This document shows, piece by piece, positions 19,003-26,323 of a stretch of DNA of 64,000 nucleotides; position 1 is the stretch's first letter; each line of letters opens with the position of its first letter. The stretch covers positions 1 through 64,000 of the forward strand of contig NZ_JACFSZ010000019.1 of NCBI RefSeq assembly GCF_014805525.1. Direction: 5' to 3'. The notes beneath the pieces are model-generated. The model made no database searches. It worked only from the letters and a program-made list of their open reading frames with translations, and was not told the DNA's origin. Position numbers and translations under genes: made by a program. The stretch is from Rhabdothermincola sediminis (GTDB lineage: Bacteria; Actinomycetota; Acidimicrobiia; Acidimicrobiales; Acidimicrobilacustridaceae).

Positions 19003-19363
19003 GTGCACCGCGTGATGCCCGACCGTTCGCGGACCCTGTGGGCTCCAGGGCGCGTACTCGGTTGCGCTCACAGGTGTCCGCGCACCTCGGGCACCGTCAA
19101 GAGATCTTGCGGGTCGAGTAGCCACCGTAAAGCAAACCAGGGTTTCCTTTACGGTCGGGTAGGGTTCCCACCCCGGCCTCCTCGGCGCGCTGATCTCTGA
19201 CGTGATCGACCTCTGGTGCCCCATCAGCTGCCGACCCCCGTCTCGCCGACGCCGCACGCGCACGGGGCGCTGCTCACGAGCGAGAGCCGTAGCCCGGGCG
19301 CTCAGGGTCGAGCGCGTCTAGCTTTCGGGCCGATCAGATCCGGGAGCGGGCGAGGGGAGGGCC
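19003..19363. other. Intergenic DNA between the HEPN-like gene and the DUF1156 stub
   Basis: About 360 bases with no convincing gene. It contains the AT-rich stem-loop described separately at 19125-19154 and, at its end, the ribosome-binding site of the DUF1156 stub. This is a plausible junction of past deletions, since the genes either side are incomplete members of one defence locus type. Confidence 0.5.
19125..19154. repeat. AT-rich inverted repeat / stem-loop
   Basis: The arms CCGTAAAG and CTTTACGG are perfectly complementary; an inner AAAC/GTTT continues the stem after a single C-C mismatch, leaving a CAGG tetraloop. The A+T-rich stem stands out in 70% G+C surroundings. No T-run follows, so it is a poor intrinsic terminator. 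It could be an operator or the scar of a mobile element. Confidence 0.7.
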
Positions 19364-19450
19364 ATGACGGAGGACACCTACCGCAAGGAGCTGATCGAGG
19401 TGGCGTTGCCGCTCGACGCCGATCGACGACCGCACCATGAAGAACGTTGA
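19364..19450 (+). pseudogene. N-terminal stub of a DUF1156 DNA methyltransferase
   Basis: After a strong GGGGAGGG ribosome-binding site, an ATG opens a 28-codon frame whose residues 8-19 (RKELIEVALPLD) match the very N-terminus of DUF1156-type adenine methyltransferases, which normally continue for some 900 residues through a LHLWWARRP motif. Here the frame ends after HHEER at 19450 and the rest of the gene is absent. This is a remnant of the modification subunit of the locus that also left the DUF3883 gene. The match is short, so confidence is moderate. Confidence 0.55.
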
Positions 19451-19655
19451 CCGGGGGCACCTCCGGCGCGCCCTTCCCGAACTGTTCATGGATCCGCGGC
19501 CCATCGACGCGAATCCGTGAACAGAACCGGGCTGGGTGGGCCGGCACGCGCGAATCACAACGCTGAAACTTGTCCCTGCTCCTCCGCAGAATCCAGGAAG
19601 CCCTCGGGGTGAGGGTCATCGGTGGGCCGCCGGCCCCCTGGGAGGAAGGAGCGTG

Positions 19656-20318
19656 ATGGAACGAGACGAGAGAGCACTGCTGGAGCGGCTCATGGCCGCC
19701 ATGGCCGCTGGCGATGCCGCAGCCCTCTTCAACTTCGTACCGCAGTTCGGCGGAGCGCTCGCCCGCGCCGTGCGAGAGGTCCTGCGCGAGTTCGGCCGGG
19801 TCGATCTCCTCGCCGACCGCGACGAGATCGACGGCCTGGTGCAGGAGGCGGCCTTCGTGATCTTCGAGCGGGCCGGCGGGTGGAACCCGGCGGGCACCCC
19901 GCCATGGGTGTGGGCGAAGCGGGCGATCCGAGCCGCGGTCGTGCGAGCGATCGGACATCCGACCACCGATCTCGATCTCTGCCAGCTCGACGGCGTCGAT
20001 CGGCCGTGGTCGCTCGCAGCGCAAGCCACCACCGACATCGACCGTGCCGCGCTGCGTGCACGCCACGCTGACTTCGCCCTGTTCTGCGAGGCGGTCGAAC
20101 GGGTTGGTTCCCCTCGCGATCAGGCCGTCTACCACGAGTACCTAGCGCAGCAGTCGAACGGCGACCGCAGCCCGGCCACCACCGTCGCCACCCAGTTCGA
20201 GCTCAGACCTGATCACGTCCGCCAGATCGTGCACCGGATGCGCGCCCGTCTCCGGCGGCTCATCACCACCGATGACCGCTACCGTGACCTCGACGGGCGA
20301 GGATGGCTCGCTGCATGA
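19656..20318 (+). CDS. Sigma-70-like DNA-binding protein
   Basis: A 220-residue protein with the layout of a small sigma factor. A region-2-like stretch (EIDGLVQEAAFVIFERAGG, then PWVWAKRAIRAAVVRAI) is followed by a linker and a region-4-like helix-turn-helix (ATTVATQFELRPDHVRQIV). It is divergent from typical ECF factors, so promoter recognition is not certain. GGAGGAAGGAG precedes the ATG at 19656. The stop overlaps the next gene in an ATGA, so the two are co-translated. It is likely to regulate itself or its accessory neighbourhood, as inferred from context only. Confidence 0.65.
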   Translation: MERDERALLERLMAAMAAGDAAALFNFVPQFGGALARAVREVLREFGRVDLLADRDEIDGLVQEAAFVIFERAGGWNPAGTPPWVWAKRAIRAAVVRAIGHPTTDLDLCQLDGVDRPWSLAAQATTDIDRAALRARHADFALFCEAVERVGSPRDQAVYHEYLAQQSNGDRSPATTVATQFELRPDHVRQIVHRMRARLRRLITTDDRYRDLDGRGWLAA

Positions 20319-20620
20319 GCACCACCACCACGATGCGACCGGAGACCTGGCCGACCGATGTCACCCGCCTCTGCGAACGGCTCGCGGAACGGCTCGCCGA
20401 GCAAGGAGCTCCCTTCCCGGTCGCGGGGGCCGTTGCGCTGGCCGTTCGCGGTGGAGCGGGCGTCGATCGCAGCCAGTTCGCCGGCGAGCTCGGCCTCGAT
20501 CCGCACGAGCTGGCGCGCGCCGAGCGAGGCGAGCTCCCCTTCGAGCAGCTCCCCGAGGTCATCCGGCTGATGGCGAGCACCGACGCCCGCTTGGACCTCG
20601 ACCGGCTGCTCGGCCACTGA
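20315..20620 (+). CDS. Small helix-turn-helix-like protein
   Basis: A 101-residue partner of the sigma-like protein, overlapping it by ATGA. The central part (VDRSQFAGELGLDPHELARAE) looks like an XRE-type helix-turn-helix and is followed by FEQLPEVIRLM. The C-terminus is short and the protein has no membrane segment. It might be an anti-sigma or co-regulator of the upstream gene, which is inference. It converges with HepT across about 30 bases. Confidence 0.6.
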   Translation: MSTTTTMRPETWPTDVTRLCERLAERLAEQGAPFPVAGAVALAVRGGAGVDRSQFAGELGLDPHELARAERGELPFEQLPEVIRLMASTDARLDLDRLLGH

Positions 20621-20649
20621 GGCCAGAGAGGTCGGCCGGTCAACCAGGA

Positions 20650-21090
20650 TCACGCCGAGCGGCTGGCCAGGAAGGTCGCCACCTGCTCGACGTAGGCGCC
20701 GAGACCATCGAGCACCTCCGGCACCGCTCGGGCCACGAGCTCGAGCGAGATGTCCACGTACCGGTGCACGAGGACGTTCCGCAGCCCAGCCGCCGGCGCG
20801 AGCTGCTCAGCCAGCTCGACCGGGAGCACGCCGGCGGTTCCCATGGCGAGGAACGACTCGCGCCCCGTCGCCGGTGCCCGCCCCGAGAGCGCGACGGCGA
20901 CATGGGCGTTGATGTCGATCGCCAGGTCCACCGCCACCTGCAGGAGGCGCTCCGCCGCCGCACGCTCGAGCGGCGCCGTCTCCAGTCGTGCCGCGGTCAC
21001 GCCCCGCAGGGCGGTGAGCTCATCGAGGGTGTCGCGCAGGAGGCGGAGGCGGCGAGCGATCACATCGGTGTCGAGCCGGGGCACGTTCAC
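20650..21090 (-). CDS. hepT: HepT-type HEPN ribonuclease toxin
   Basis: A 146-residue HEPN toxin (DUF86 family). The diagnostic R-x4-H-x-Y motif is present as RNVLVHRY near residue 102; Arg and His form the RNase site and the Tyr is the residue that MntA modifies in characterised systems. Upstream helices (LLQVAVDLAIDINAHVAV) are typical. The GTG at 21090 overlaps the mntA stop (GTGA), placing antitoxin and toxin in one transcript. The module looks intact. HepT cleaves tRNA or mRNA when unmodified, according to the family literature. Confidence 0.85.
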   Translation of the reverse strand: MNVPRLDTDVIARRLRLLRDTLDELTALRGVTAARLETAPLERAAAERLLQVAVDLAIDINAHVAVALSGRAPATGRESFLAMGTAGVLPVELAEQLAPAAGLRNVLVHRYVDISLELVARAVPEVLDGLGAYVEQVATFLASRSA

Positions 21091-21485
21091 CGCATCGCCT
21101 CCACGTCGAGCCGCCGGAGCCACTCGGTGTCCCGGCGCTCGGCCAGCGCGGCCATCTGCTCGGTGGCGAACACCCCCGGCGCGTGCTGGAACAGTGGTGT
21201 GCCGGTGAGCGCCTCGCTCCGCAACACCGGGTCCGCGCCGTCGAGGATCGCGAGGTCGATGCGGTCGTAGCCGGAGAGCGCGACCAGCCCGTCGATCAAC
21301 TCCAACACCCGAGGGCTCCCGAGGAAGCCCGCGGCGATGTCGAGGTCGTTCGCCTCGCCTCCGCCCGACGCGGCACTGCCGAACGCGGCGAGCACCCTCA
21401 CCCCGAGCCGCTCGCAGAGCTCGTCGAGGCGGCCATCACCGGCGGCAGCCAGCAACCGATCGAGCGCGGCCCGGGCATCTGGCAC
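21087..21485 (-). CDS. mntA: MntA-type nucleotidyltransferase antitoxin
   Basis: A 132-residue minimal nucleotidyltransferase. The catalytic signature GSAASGGG...DLD (GS-x9-DxD) lies at about residues 32-45, with the later Asp in YDRIDLAIL. In known pairs MntA inactivates HepT by adding AMP units to its conserved Tyr. Start GTG at 21485 (or 21491) follows GGGAGGTGG; the longer upstream frame is not supported. It is coupled to hepT by GTGA. All catalytic residues expected for the antitoxin are visible. Confidence 0.83.
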   Translation of the reverse strand: MPDARAALDRLLAAAGDGRLDELCERLGVRVLAAFGSAASGGGEANDLDIAAGFLGSPRVLELIDGLVALSGYDRIDLAILDGADPVLRSEALTGTPLFQHAPGVFATEQMAALAERRDTEWLRRLDVEAMR

Positions 21486-21516
21486 AGCCACCTCCCGGAG
21501 CGTAGCGGCACGCCGG

Positions 21517-21977
21517 TCAGGCGTCGCGGAAGCCGATGAGGCGATGGCTGTTGTCGCAATACGGCATGTTCTCGCTGGCCCCGCATCGGCACAGCGCGAC
21601 CCGGTACTCCTCGGCGAGGGTCTCCCCATCGGCGCGCTGCAACCGGGCTCGGCCACGCACGAACAGCGGACCGTTCGGTCTCACCTCGGCCGTCGCCGGT
21701 TCGTCCGGCTGCTCGTCGGCGATCGCCAAGCCTTCGTAGCGAGCGCGCCGGTGGGACAAGCCCGGATGGTCGCGGCGATCTCCTCCGCCTCGGCCCCCGA
21801 CAGGTCGATCCAGGGACGGGCACCGACGTCGAACACCTCCGGCAACCGCCGCAAGCAGATGGCGGTGTGGATGCAACGGGTGGCGTCCCAGAGCACCCGG
21901 ATGTGGGCGTTCTCGCAGGCGCGGGTCACGTCGCGGGTCCGCGGCTCGCCGGCCTGACGAGGATCATCTGCCGTCAT
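21517..21977 (-). pseudogene. 4Fe-4S plus CDGSH iron-sulfur protein, split by a frameshift
   Basis: The first part (from ATG 21977) is a divergent 4Fe-4S mono-cluster domain with RCIHTAICLRR and ACPTGAL. The second part, in another frame, continues ARYEGLAIADEQ, VRPNGPLFVRGR and ends in a CDGSH-type 2Fe-2S site CRCGASENMPYCDNSH. Joined, they give the usual two-domain protein of about 150 residues. One base appears missing near 21739-21743, where CTC-CGC-TAC is expected and CTC-GC-TAC is found. The ATG overlaps the marR stop (ATGA). It is either a true pseudogene or a single sequencing error; both domains are otherwise well preserved. Confidence 0.75.
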
Positions 21978-22450
21978 CGAGGGCCTCCGGTCTCCTCCTC
22001 GTCGATCGCCGCCAGGACCCGTTCGGCCACCGAGGCGATCGTGTCGAGCTCCCGCCTGGTGAGCCGATCCACGAACAATCGCCGCACCGCAGCGACGTGC
22101 CCTGGTGCGGCGGCTTCGATCTCTCGCCGCCCTCGCGGGGTGACCACGACCCACCAGCCTCGGCGATCGGCCTCACATCGCCGCTTGGTCACCGATCCGC
22201 GACGTTGCATGCGAGCCACATGATGGGAGAGCCGGCTCTGCTCCCAGCCGAGCACCCGAGCGAGGTCCACCAGCCGCATGCGCCCCTCGGGCTCATCGGT
22301 GAGTGCCACGAGCACCACGTAGTCCTGGTAGGACATGCCCGCTTCCTCGGCGAGCTGGTGGGCGAGCGCGGCGGTCAAGCGCATCTGCATGAGCTGCAAC
22401 GACCGCCAGGCGCGCGCTTCGTGTTCATCCAGCCATCGCACCTCGCCCAC
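21974..22450 (-). CDS. MarR-family transcriptional regulator
   Basis: A 158-residue winged-helix repressor. The core LVDLARVLGWEQSRLSHHVARM followed by the wing KRRCEADRRGWWVVVTPRG is typical of MarR proteins that sense small phenolics or oxidants. It is divergent from yceI, and the spacer carries two palindromic sites (see 22474-22507), so it probably represses both itself and yceI. Start GTG at 22450; its stop overlaps the downstream iron-sulfur gene by ATGA. Confidence 0.88.
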   Translation of the reverse strand: MGEVRWLDEHEARAWRSLQLMQMRLTAALAHQLAEEAGMSYQDYVVLVALTDEPEGRMRLVDLARVLGWEQSRLSHHVARMQRRGSVTKRRCEADRRGWWVVVTPRGRREIEAAAPGHVAAVRRLFVDRLTRRELDTIASVAERVLAAIDEEETGGPR

Positions 22451-22473
22451 GGAGTCACCCTAGTGCCGGGAAT

Positions 22474-22507
22474 AGATGACATCTCAACCAGATTGAATGA
22501 CATGTCA
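22474..22507. promoter_or_regulatory. Candidate MarR operators between marR and yceI
   Basis: Two palindromes lie in the divergent spacer: AGATG-A-CATCT at 22474-22484 and the perfect TGACATGTCA at 22498-22507. Both share a TGACAT half-site and are spaced by about two helical turns, as expected for a MarR dimer pair. Binding is inferred from position and symmetry. Confidence 0.6.
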
Positions 22508-22539
22508 ATATCTCACTCGCACGAGGAGGAACACGACCG

Positions 22540-23106
22540 ATGCAGACACCGACGATCCCCTCCGAGTTGACCGGCACCTACCGCTTGGATCCCGCCCACA
22601 GCAGGGTCGGGTTCGTGGCCCGCCACGCGATGATCACCAAGGTCCGCGGCTCGTTCGACCGGGTCGAGGGCACCGGTTACTTCGATGCCAGCTCCCCCAC
22701 GAGCTCCCATCTCGAGGTGCGGATCGACGCCGGCAGCGTCAACACCCGCAACGACGACCGCGACGCCCACCTGCGCAGCCCGGACTTCCTCGACGTCGAT
22801 CACTACCCGGAGATCCGCTTCGTGTCGACCTCGGTCGAGCAGGTCGAACCTGACCGGTACCGCGTCAGCGGTGACCTGACGATCCGGGACGTCACCCGGC
22901 CCATCACCATCGAGCTCGCCTACACCGGCACTGCGGTCGACCCGTGGGGCAACCAGCGGATCGGCTTCGAGGGTCACGGCGTGCTCAACCGCAAGGATTG
23001 GGGCCTGACCTGGAACACCGTCCTGGAAGCGGGTGGGGTGCTCGTGAGTGAGAAGGTCGACCTCGAGGTCGAGGTCTCCGCGATCCGCCTCCCGGACGAG
23101 AGCTGA
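22540..23106 (+). CDS. YceI-family lipid-binding protein
   Basis: A 188-residue YceI domain: YRLDPAHSRVGFVARHAMITKVRGSF at the N-terminus, NTRNDDRDAHLRSPDFLD in the middle and FEGHGVLNRKDWGLTWN near the C-terminus, all hallmarks of the beta-barrel that binds isoprenoid-type lipids. There is no signal peptide, so it is cytoplasmic here. GAGGAGG lies upstream of the ATG. The divergent MarR gene and its palindromes suggest induction by a small molecule or oxidative stress. Its exact ligand is unknown. Confidence 0.9.
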   Translation: MQTPTIPSELTGTYRLDPAHSRVGFVARHAMITKVRGSFDRVEGTGYFDASSPTSSHLEVRIDAGSVNTRNDDRDAHLRSPDFLDVDHYPEIRFVSTSVEQVEPDRYRVSGDLTIRDVTRPITIELAYTGTAVDPWGNQRIGFEGHGVLNRKDWGLTWNTVLEAGGVLVSEKVDLEVEVSAIRLPDES

Positions 23107-23123
23107 CCGGCACCACGAGGAGA

Positions 23124-23140
23124 CCGGCGGTCTGCGCCGG
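23124..23140. terminator. Possible hairpin terminator after yceI
   Basis: CCGGCG and CGCCGG form a six-base stem with a five-base GTCTG loop, 17 bases after the yceI stop and between convergent genes. There is no T-run, as is common in high-GC actinobacteria, so function is uncertain. Confidence 0.35.
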
Positions 23141-23222
23141 CGGGCCGCTCGCCGCCACCGCCGTGGCGTACCACGGTCCGCTGGCGCCGATCCGACCTCC
23201 CACCTCGGCCCGCCGGTACCGA

Positions 23223-24251
23223 TCAGACCTCGAGCTCCCCTGCGAGGTACCGGCGGGCGACATCCACCGCCGCGGCGACGATGACCGGCCCGAGGTCCTT
23301 CGCGAACTGGGTGTGGCTCCTCGTGTCGAGCCAGGCCGCGTAAGTGGCCATCCGCAAGGCGAACAGCAACGGCAAGCGGGCGAGGTCGTCCTCGTCGAGC
23401 GGGCGGACCTCGCGGTAGCCGTCCACCAGCGCGTCCCGCAGCGACGGGTAGTCCTCTCGGGTGGCGATCGACACCAGCGCCGGGGTCAGATCCCACGCGA
23501 ACCAGCTCTCGCCGCAGTCGTCGAAGTCGAGCAGCGTGAGCCGATCACCGTCGACCAGCAGGTTCTCGGCCAGGAAGTCGTTGTGGATCAGCCCGTAGCG
23601 CTCCGGGTCGCGAGGGAGCCGCGCCAGCTCGGCCGTCGCCCGGGCACGCAGTTCCTCCATCACCGCCCGGTCATCGGCCGCCATCCCCTCCAACGCCCAG
23701 AACCGTCCCCACACCGCTCGCTCGCCGAGCAGACCATCGACGTCCCAGGTGATGGTGCTGAAGCCCGCCGGGCGCCGCCAGGTGCGGACCTGCTCGTGCA
23801 GCCCGGCCGCCAGCGCACCGATGCGGTGGTACCAGTGAGCCAGCTCGTCCCCACTCGCAGCCTGCAGGCGCGAGGAGAGCTGCTCGCCGCCGACCCATTC
23901 CAGCACCGAGACCTGCCGGGCCTCGGGCACGGGAGGCCGAGTGGCGACCGTGAACACGTCACCTGCCCGGGTGTCCACCACGTCCGCGGTCTCCACCACC
24001 CCCTGCGTCCTCAGGGCGCGCATCCACGCCACCTGGGAGCGGAGCTGGTCGTCGGTGTGGTACCCGGCGCGGTGCACCCGGCCCACGAACCGGCCCCGGT
24101 CGGTGCACACCTCGAACACCGCGTTCTCCCGCTCCGCGAGCAGCTCGACCGATTCCAGGGCACCGAGATCCCACGCCTCCAGGGCGTCGATCAGCAGTGC
24201 CCGTAGTGCGTCGACCTGCTGCTCGGACGGCAGGTCGTAGAAGCCGCTCAC
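23223..24251 (-). CDS. Aminoglycoside-phosphotransferase-fold kinase
   Basis: A 342-residue APH-fold kinase. The catalytic loop GLIHNDFLAENLL near residue 235 and the metal-binding LLDFDDCGESWFAWDL near 255 are intact. Its GTG start overlaps the stop of the class III aminotransferase gene (GTGA). This kinase-transaminase arrangement recalls hydroxylysine kinase with phosphohydroxylysine phospho-lyase (AGXT2-like), or the ethanolamine-phosphate equivalent, so a small amino alcohol or amino acid is a plausible substrate. Antibiotic resistance is less likely given the coupling. Substrate assignment is inference. Confidence 0.82.
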   Translation of the reverse strand: MSGFYDLPSEQQVDALRALLIDALEAWDLGALESVELLAERENAVFEVCTDRGRFVGRVHRAGYHTDDQLRSQVAWMRALRTQGVVETADVVDTRAGDVFTVATRPPVPEARQVSVLEWVGGEQLSSRLQAASGDELAHWYHRIGALAAGLHEQVRTWRRPAGFSTITWDVDGLLGERAVWGRFWALEGMAADDRAVMEELRARATAELARLPRDPERYGLIHNDFLAENLLVDGDRLTLLDFDDCGESWFAWDLTPALVSIATREDYPSLRDALVDGYREVRPLDEDDLARLPLLFALRMATYAAWLDTRSHTQFAKDLGPVIVAAAVDVARRYLAGELEV

Positions 24252-25531
24252 GCCGGCGTCCTTCCGGCCGCGACCTCGTCGCTGGCCGCAGCCAGGGCCC
24301 GCTCGAACCGCTCGAGGGACTCGGCGACGAACGCCTCGTCGACGAGCAGGCCGGGCTTCCACTGCAACGCCGAGAGGTCGAACCCGCAGAACATCGCCCA
24401 CACCCCGGCCTCGAACAGGTGGCGGGCCATCGTGATCCCGCCCCAGGGATGGTCGAAGCGCAGCGCCATCACCACCCCTCGGCGCCGGACCTCGGCCAGG
24501 AACGGGTACCCGCGCTGCAGGTCGGCGAAGCCTCGGCCGTAGGCCTCGCTCACCGCGGTGACGTTGGCGAGGGTCGCCGGGTCCGCCGAGAGCTCCAGGG
24601 CCCGGCGGGCCACCACCGCCCCCAGCTCGGAGCCACCGAAGGTCGACACGTAGGCCCACCCGTCCTCGTGCATCCAGCCTGCGGCGCGCTCCTGGAGCAG
24701 CACCGCCGCCACCGGGTACAGCCCCCCGGAGAGACCCTTCCCGGTGACCAGGATGTCGGGGACGACCCCGAAGCCCTCGATGGCCCACAGCCCTCCGGTT
24801 CGCCCGAGCCCGGTCTGCACCTCGTCGGCGACGAGCATCGTGCCGTGCCGGTCGCACAGCTCTCGCAGGCCTGTGAGATAGCCGTCGCTCGGCATCAGGA
24901 ACCCCGCGGTGGCAGGCAGCACCTCGCACAGGAACGCCGCGACGTCGTTCCCCGCCAGCGCCGCCTCGGCCGCATCGAGGTCGTCGAACGGCACCACCGC
25001 GAAGTCACTGCTCTCACTGTGGAACAGCCGCGCTGCCCGGTCGTCGCCCGCCGCACCCGACAGCCCGCTGCGGCCGTGGAACGCGCCGTCGTATGCGACG
25101 ACTCGGCGCCGACCCGTGGCGTGGCGGGCGGAGCGGATGGCGACATCGATCGCCTCGCTGCCGCTGGGGCACAGCACGACCTTGCGCAGCGCACCCGCCG
25201 GTGACGCGTCCGCCAGCGCCTCGGCCAGCAGGCTGCGCGGTTCGGAGGGAAAGTGGTGGTTGCCGATGTCGTAGCGCTCCAGCCCCTCGATCAACGCCGC
25301 CACGAGCGCCGGATGGCGGTGTCCCAGGTTGAACGTGCCCCCGTTGAGGTGCAGATCCAGCAGCTCCCGACCGTCGAGGTCCCAGAGCCGGTAGCCCTCC
25401 CGACGGTCGATGACGAACGACACGCCCATCCGGTCGAAGGACTCGACCCGGTGCGGCATGAGGTAGCGATGCGATCGCCGCAACGTCGCCGCCTTGATCG
25501 CACCGGTGCCCGGAGGCGGTTCGTAACCCAT
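24248..25531 (-). CDS. Class III aminotransferase / PLP phospho-lyase-like
   Basis: A 427-residue PLP enzyme of fold type I. Recognisable elements are GGTFNLGHRHP near residue 64, the phosphate-binding PSGSEAIDVAI near 120, YDGAFHGRSG, the cofactor-ring Asp in LVADEVQTGLGRTG near 230, and the Schiff-base Lys in VTGKGLSGGLYP near 262. It is the first gene of a two-gene operon with an APH-fold kinase. By analogy with AGXT2L proteins it may eliminate phosphate and ammonia from the kinase product, although an ordinary transaminase cannot be excluded. Confidence 0.87.
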   Translation of the reverse strand: MGYEPPPGTGAIKAATLRRSHRYLMPHRVESFDRMGVSFVIDRREGYRLWDLDGRELLDLHLNGGTFNLGHRHPALVAALIEGLERYDIGNHHFPSEPRSLLAEALADASPAGALRKVVLCPSGSEAIDVAIRSARHATGRRRVVAYDGAFHGRSGLSGAAGDDRAARLFHSESSDFAVVPFDDLDAAEAALAGNDVAAFLCEVLPATAGFLMPSDGYLTGLRELCDRHGTMLVADEVQTGLGRTGGLWAIEGFGVVPDILVTGKGLSGGLYPVAAVLLQERAAGWMHEDGWAYVSTFGGSELGAVVARRALELSADPATLANVTAVSEAYGRGFADLQRGYPFLAEVRRRGVVMALRFDHPWGGITMARHLFEAGVWAMFCGFDLSALQWKPGLLVDEAFVAESLERFERALAAASDEVAAGRTPA

Positions 25532-25635
25532 CGCGCTCCTCGGTGCTCAGCGCCGGCCTACCGGGGGCGAGTGTACGACCGCCCCGCGCCGCGATCGAAC
25601 GCGGCCCACCCCGCAGGGGGCCGCGCTCGATCGCG

Positions 25636-26142
25636 CTACCGGCTGGGCGCCGGCGTGCGGAGATCGATCTCGGTGGGGCGCGTGCGATCCCGCATCTCGT
25701 GGCCGTGGGCGGTGAGGGCCCAGATCACGATCACCCCCAGGGCCATCACCGTGATCGACCAGATCGGATACGCAGGCAGGAAGAGGAAGTTGGCGACGAT
25801 GCTCGATGCCGCGAGGACCACACCGACGATGCGGGCGAGGAGGTTCCCGGTCAGCACGCCGAGGCCGGCGAGGAACATGACCGCGCCGATCACCAGGTGG
25901 ACCCAGCCCCACGCCGTCATGTCGATGTAGAGGCTGCCCCGGTTGGTCCACACGATCCAGTCGTCGTTCACGATGGCGATGAACCCGGAGAGGCCCTGGA
26001 GCGTGCCGGCGATCATCATGATGGTGGCGGCGAAGACGTTCCACCCCATCCAGCCGGTGAACTCATCGTACTCCTCGACCACCCGGGGAGCCGCCTCGGG
26101 CCTCACCGTGGCCGCCGCCTGCTCTGCTCTGACTTCAGCCAT
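25636..26142 (-). CDS. Four-helix membrane protein (DUF7144-like)
   Basis: A 168-residue integral membrane protein with a polar N-terminus and four hydrophobic segments: WMGWNVFAATIMMIAG, WVHLVIGAVMFLAGLGVL, LARIVGVVLAASSIVANF and WSITVMALGVIVIWAL. The sequence YDEFTGW, then WTNRGSLYIDMTAWGWVH, is characteristic of a family common in actinobacteria, often near stress genes; no biochemical function is known. AAAGGAG precedes the ATG. A 13-base motif upstream (26178-26190) is shared with another small gene in this window, suggesting common regulation. Confidence 0.75.
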   Translation of the reverse strand: MAEVRAEQAAATVRPEAAPRVVEEYDEFTGWMGWNVFAATIMMIAGTLQGLSGFIAIVNDDWIVWTNRGSLYIDMTAWGWVHLVIGAVMFLAGLGVLTGNLLARIVGVVLAASSIVANFLFLPAYPIWSITVMALGVIVIWALTAHGHEMRDRTRPTEIDLRTPAPSR

Positions 26143-26177
26143 CTCCGGCTCCTTTCGTCCGACGGGAGAGCCACGTT

Positions 26178-26190
26178 GCTCCCTACCCCG
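26178..26190 (-). promoter_or_regulatory. Shared 13-base promoter-like motif, copy 1
   Basis: On the minus strand this reads CGGGGTAGGGAGC and lies 36 bases before the DUF7144-like ATG. An identical 13-mer lies before the minus-strand gene at 36330-36566. GGGTAG resembles the -10 element of alternative SigB/SigF-type stress promoters (GGGTAT), but a matching GTTT -35 was not seen. Confidence 0.4.
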
Positions 26191-26323
26191 CGGGCGCGCA
26201 TCCCGAGACCGCGCGTGAGCGTCGCGGCACCGTTGCGGACGCGCTGGGCGGAAGGGCTTCGACGGAGCGTGATCCTGATGGGTGACAGTCAGGGACCCCT
26301 CCCGACCGAGCAGCCCCGGTAGC

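Noticed and set aside
16300-19263. A 987-codon open frame on the minus strand
   Set aside because: It runs antisense across three plus-strand genes with family motifs, overlapping starts and good ribosome-binding sites; its product is Arg/Gly/Pro-rich without homology, a normal shadow in 70% G+C DNA.
19437-19520. A 27-codon frame (MKNVDRGHL...) after the DUF1156 stub
   Set aside because: It might be a further methylase fragment because of the GHL resemblance, but the match is too short and the rest unrelated.
23223-24929. 568-residue fusion of kinase and aminotransferase sequence
   Set aside because: The first 226 codons are the wrong frame of the aminotransferase; the kinase starts at GTG 24251 with a normal overlap.
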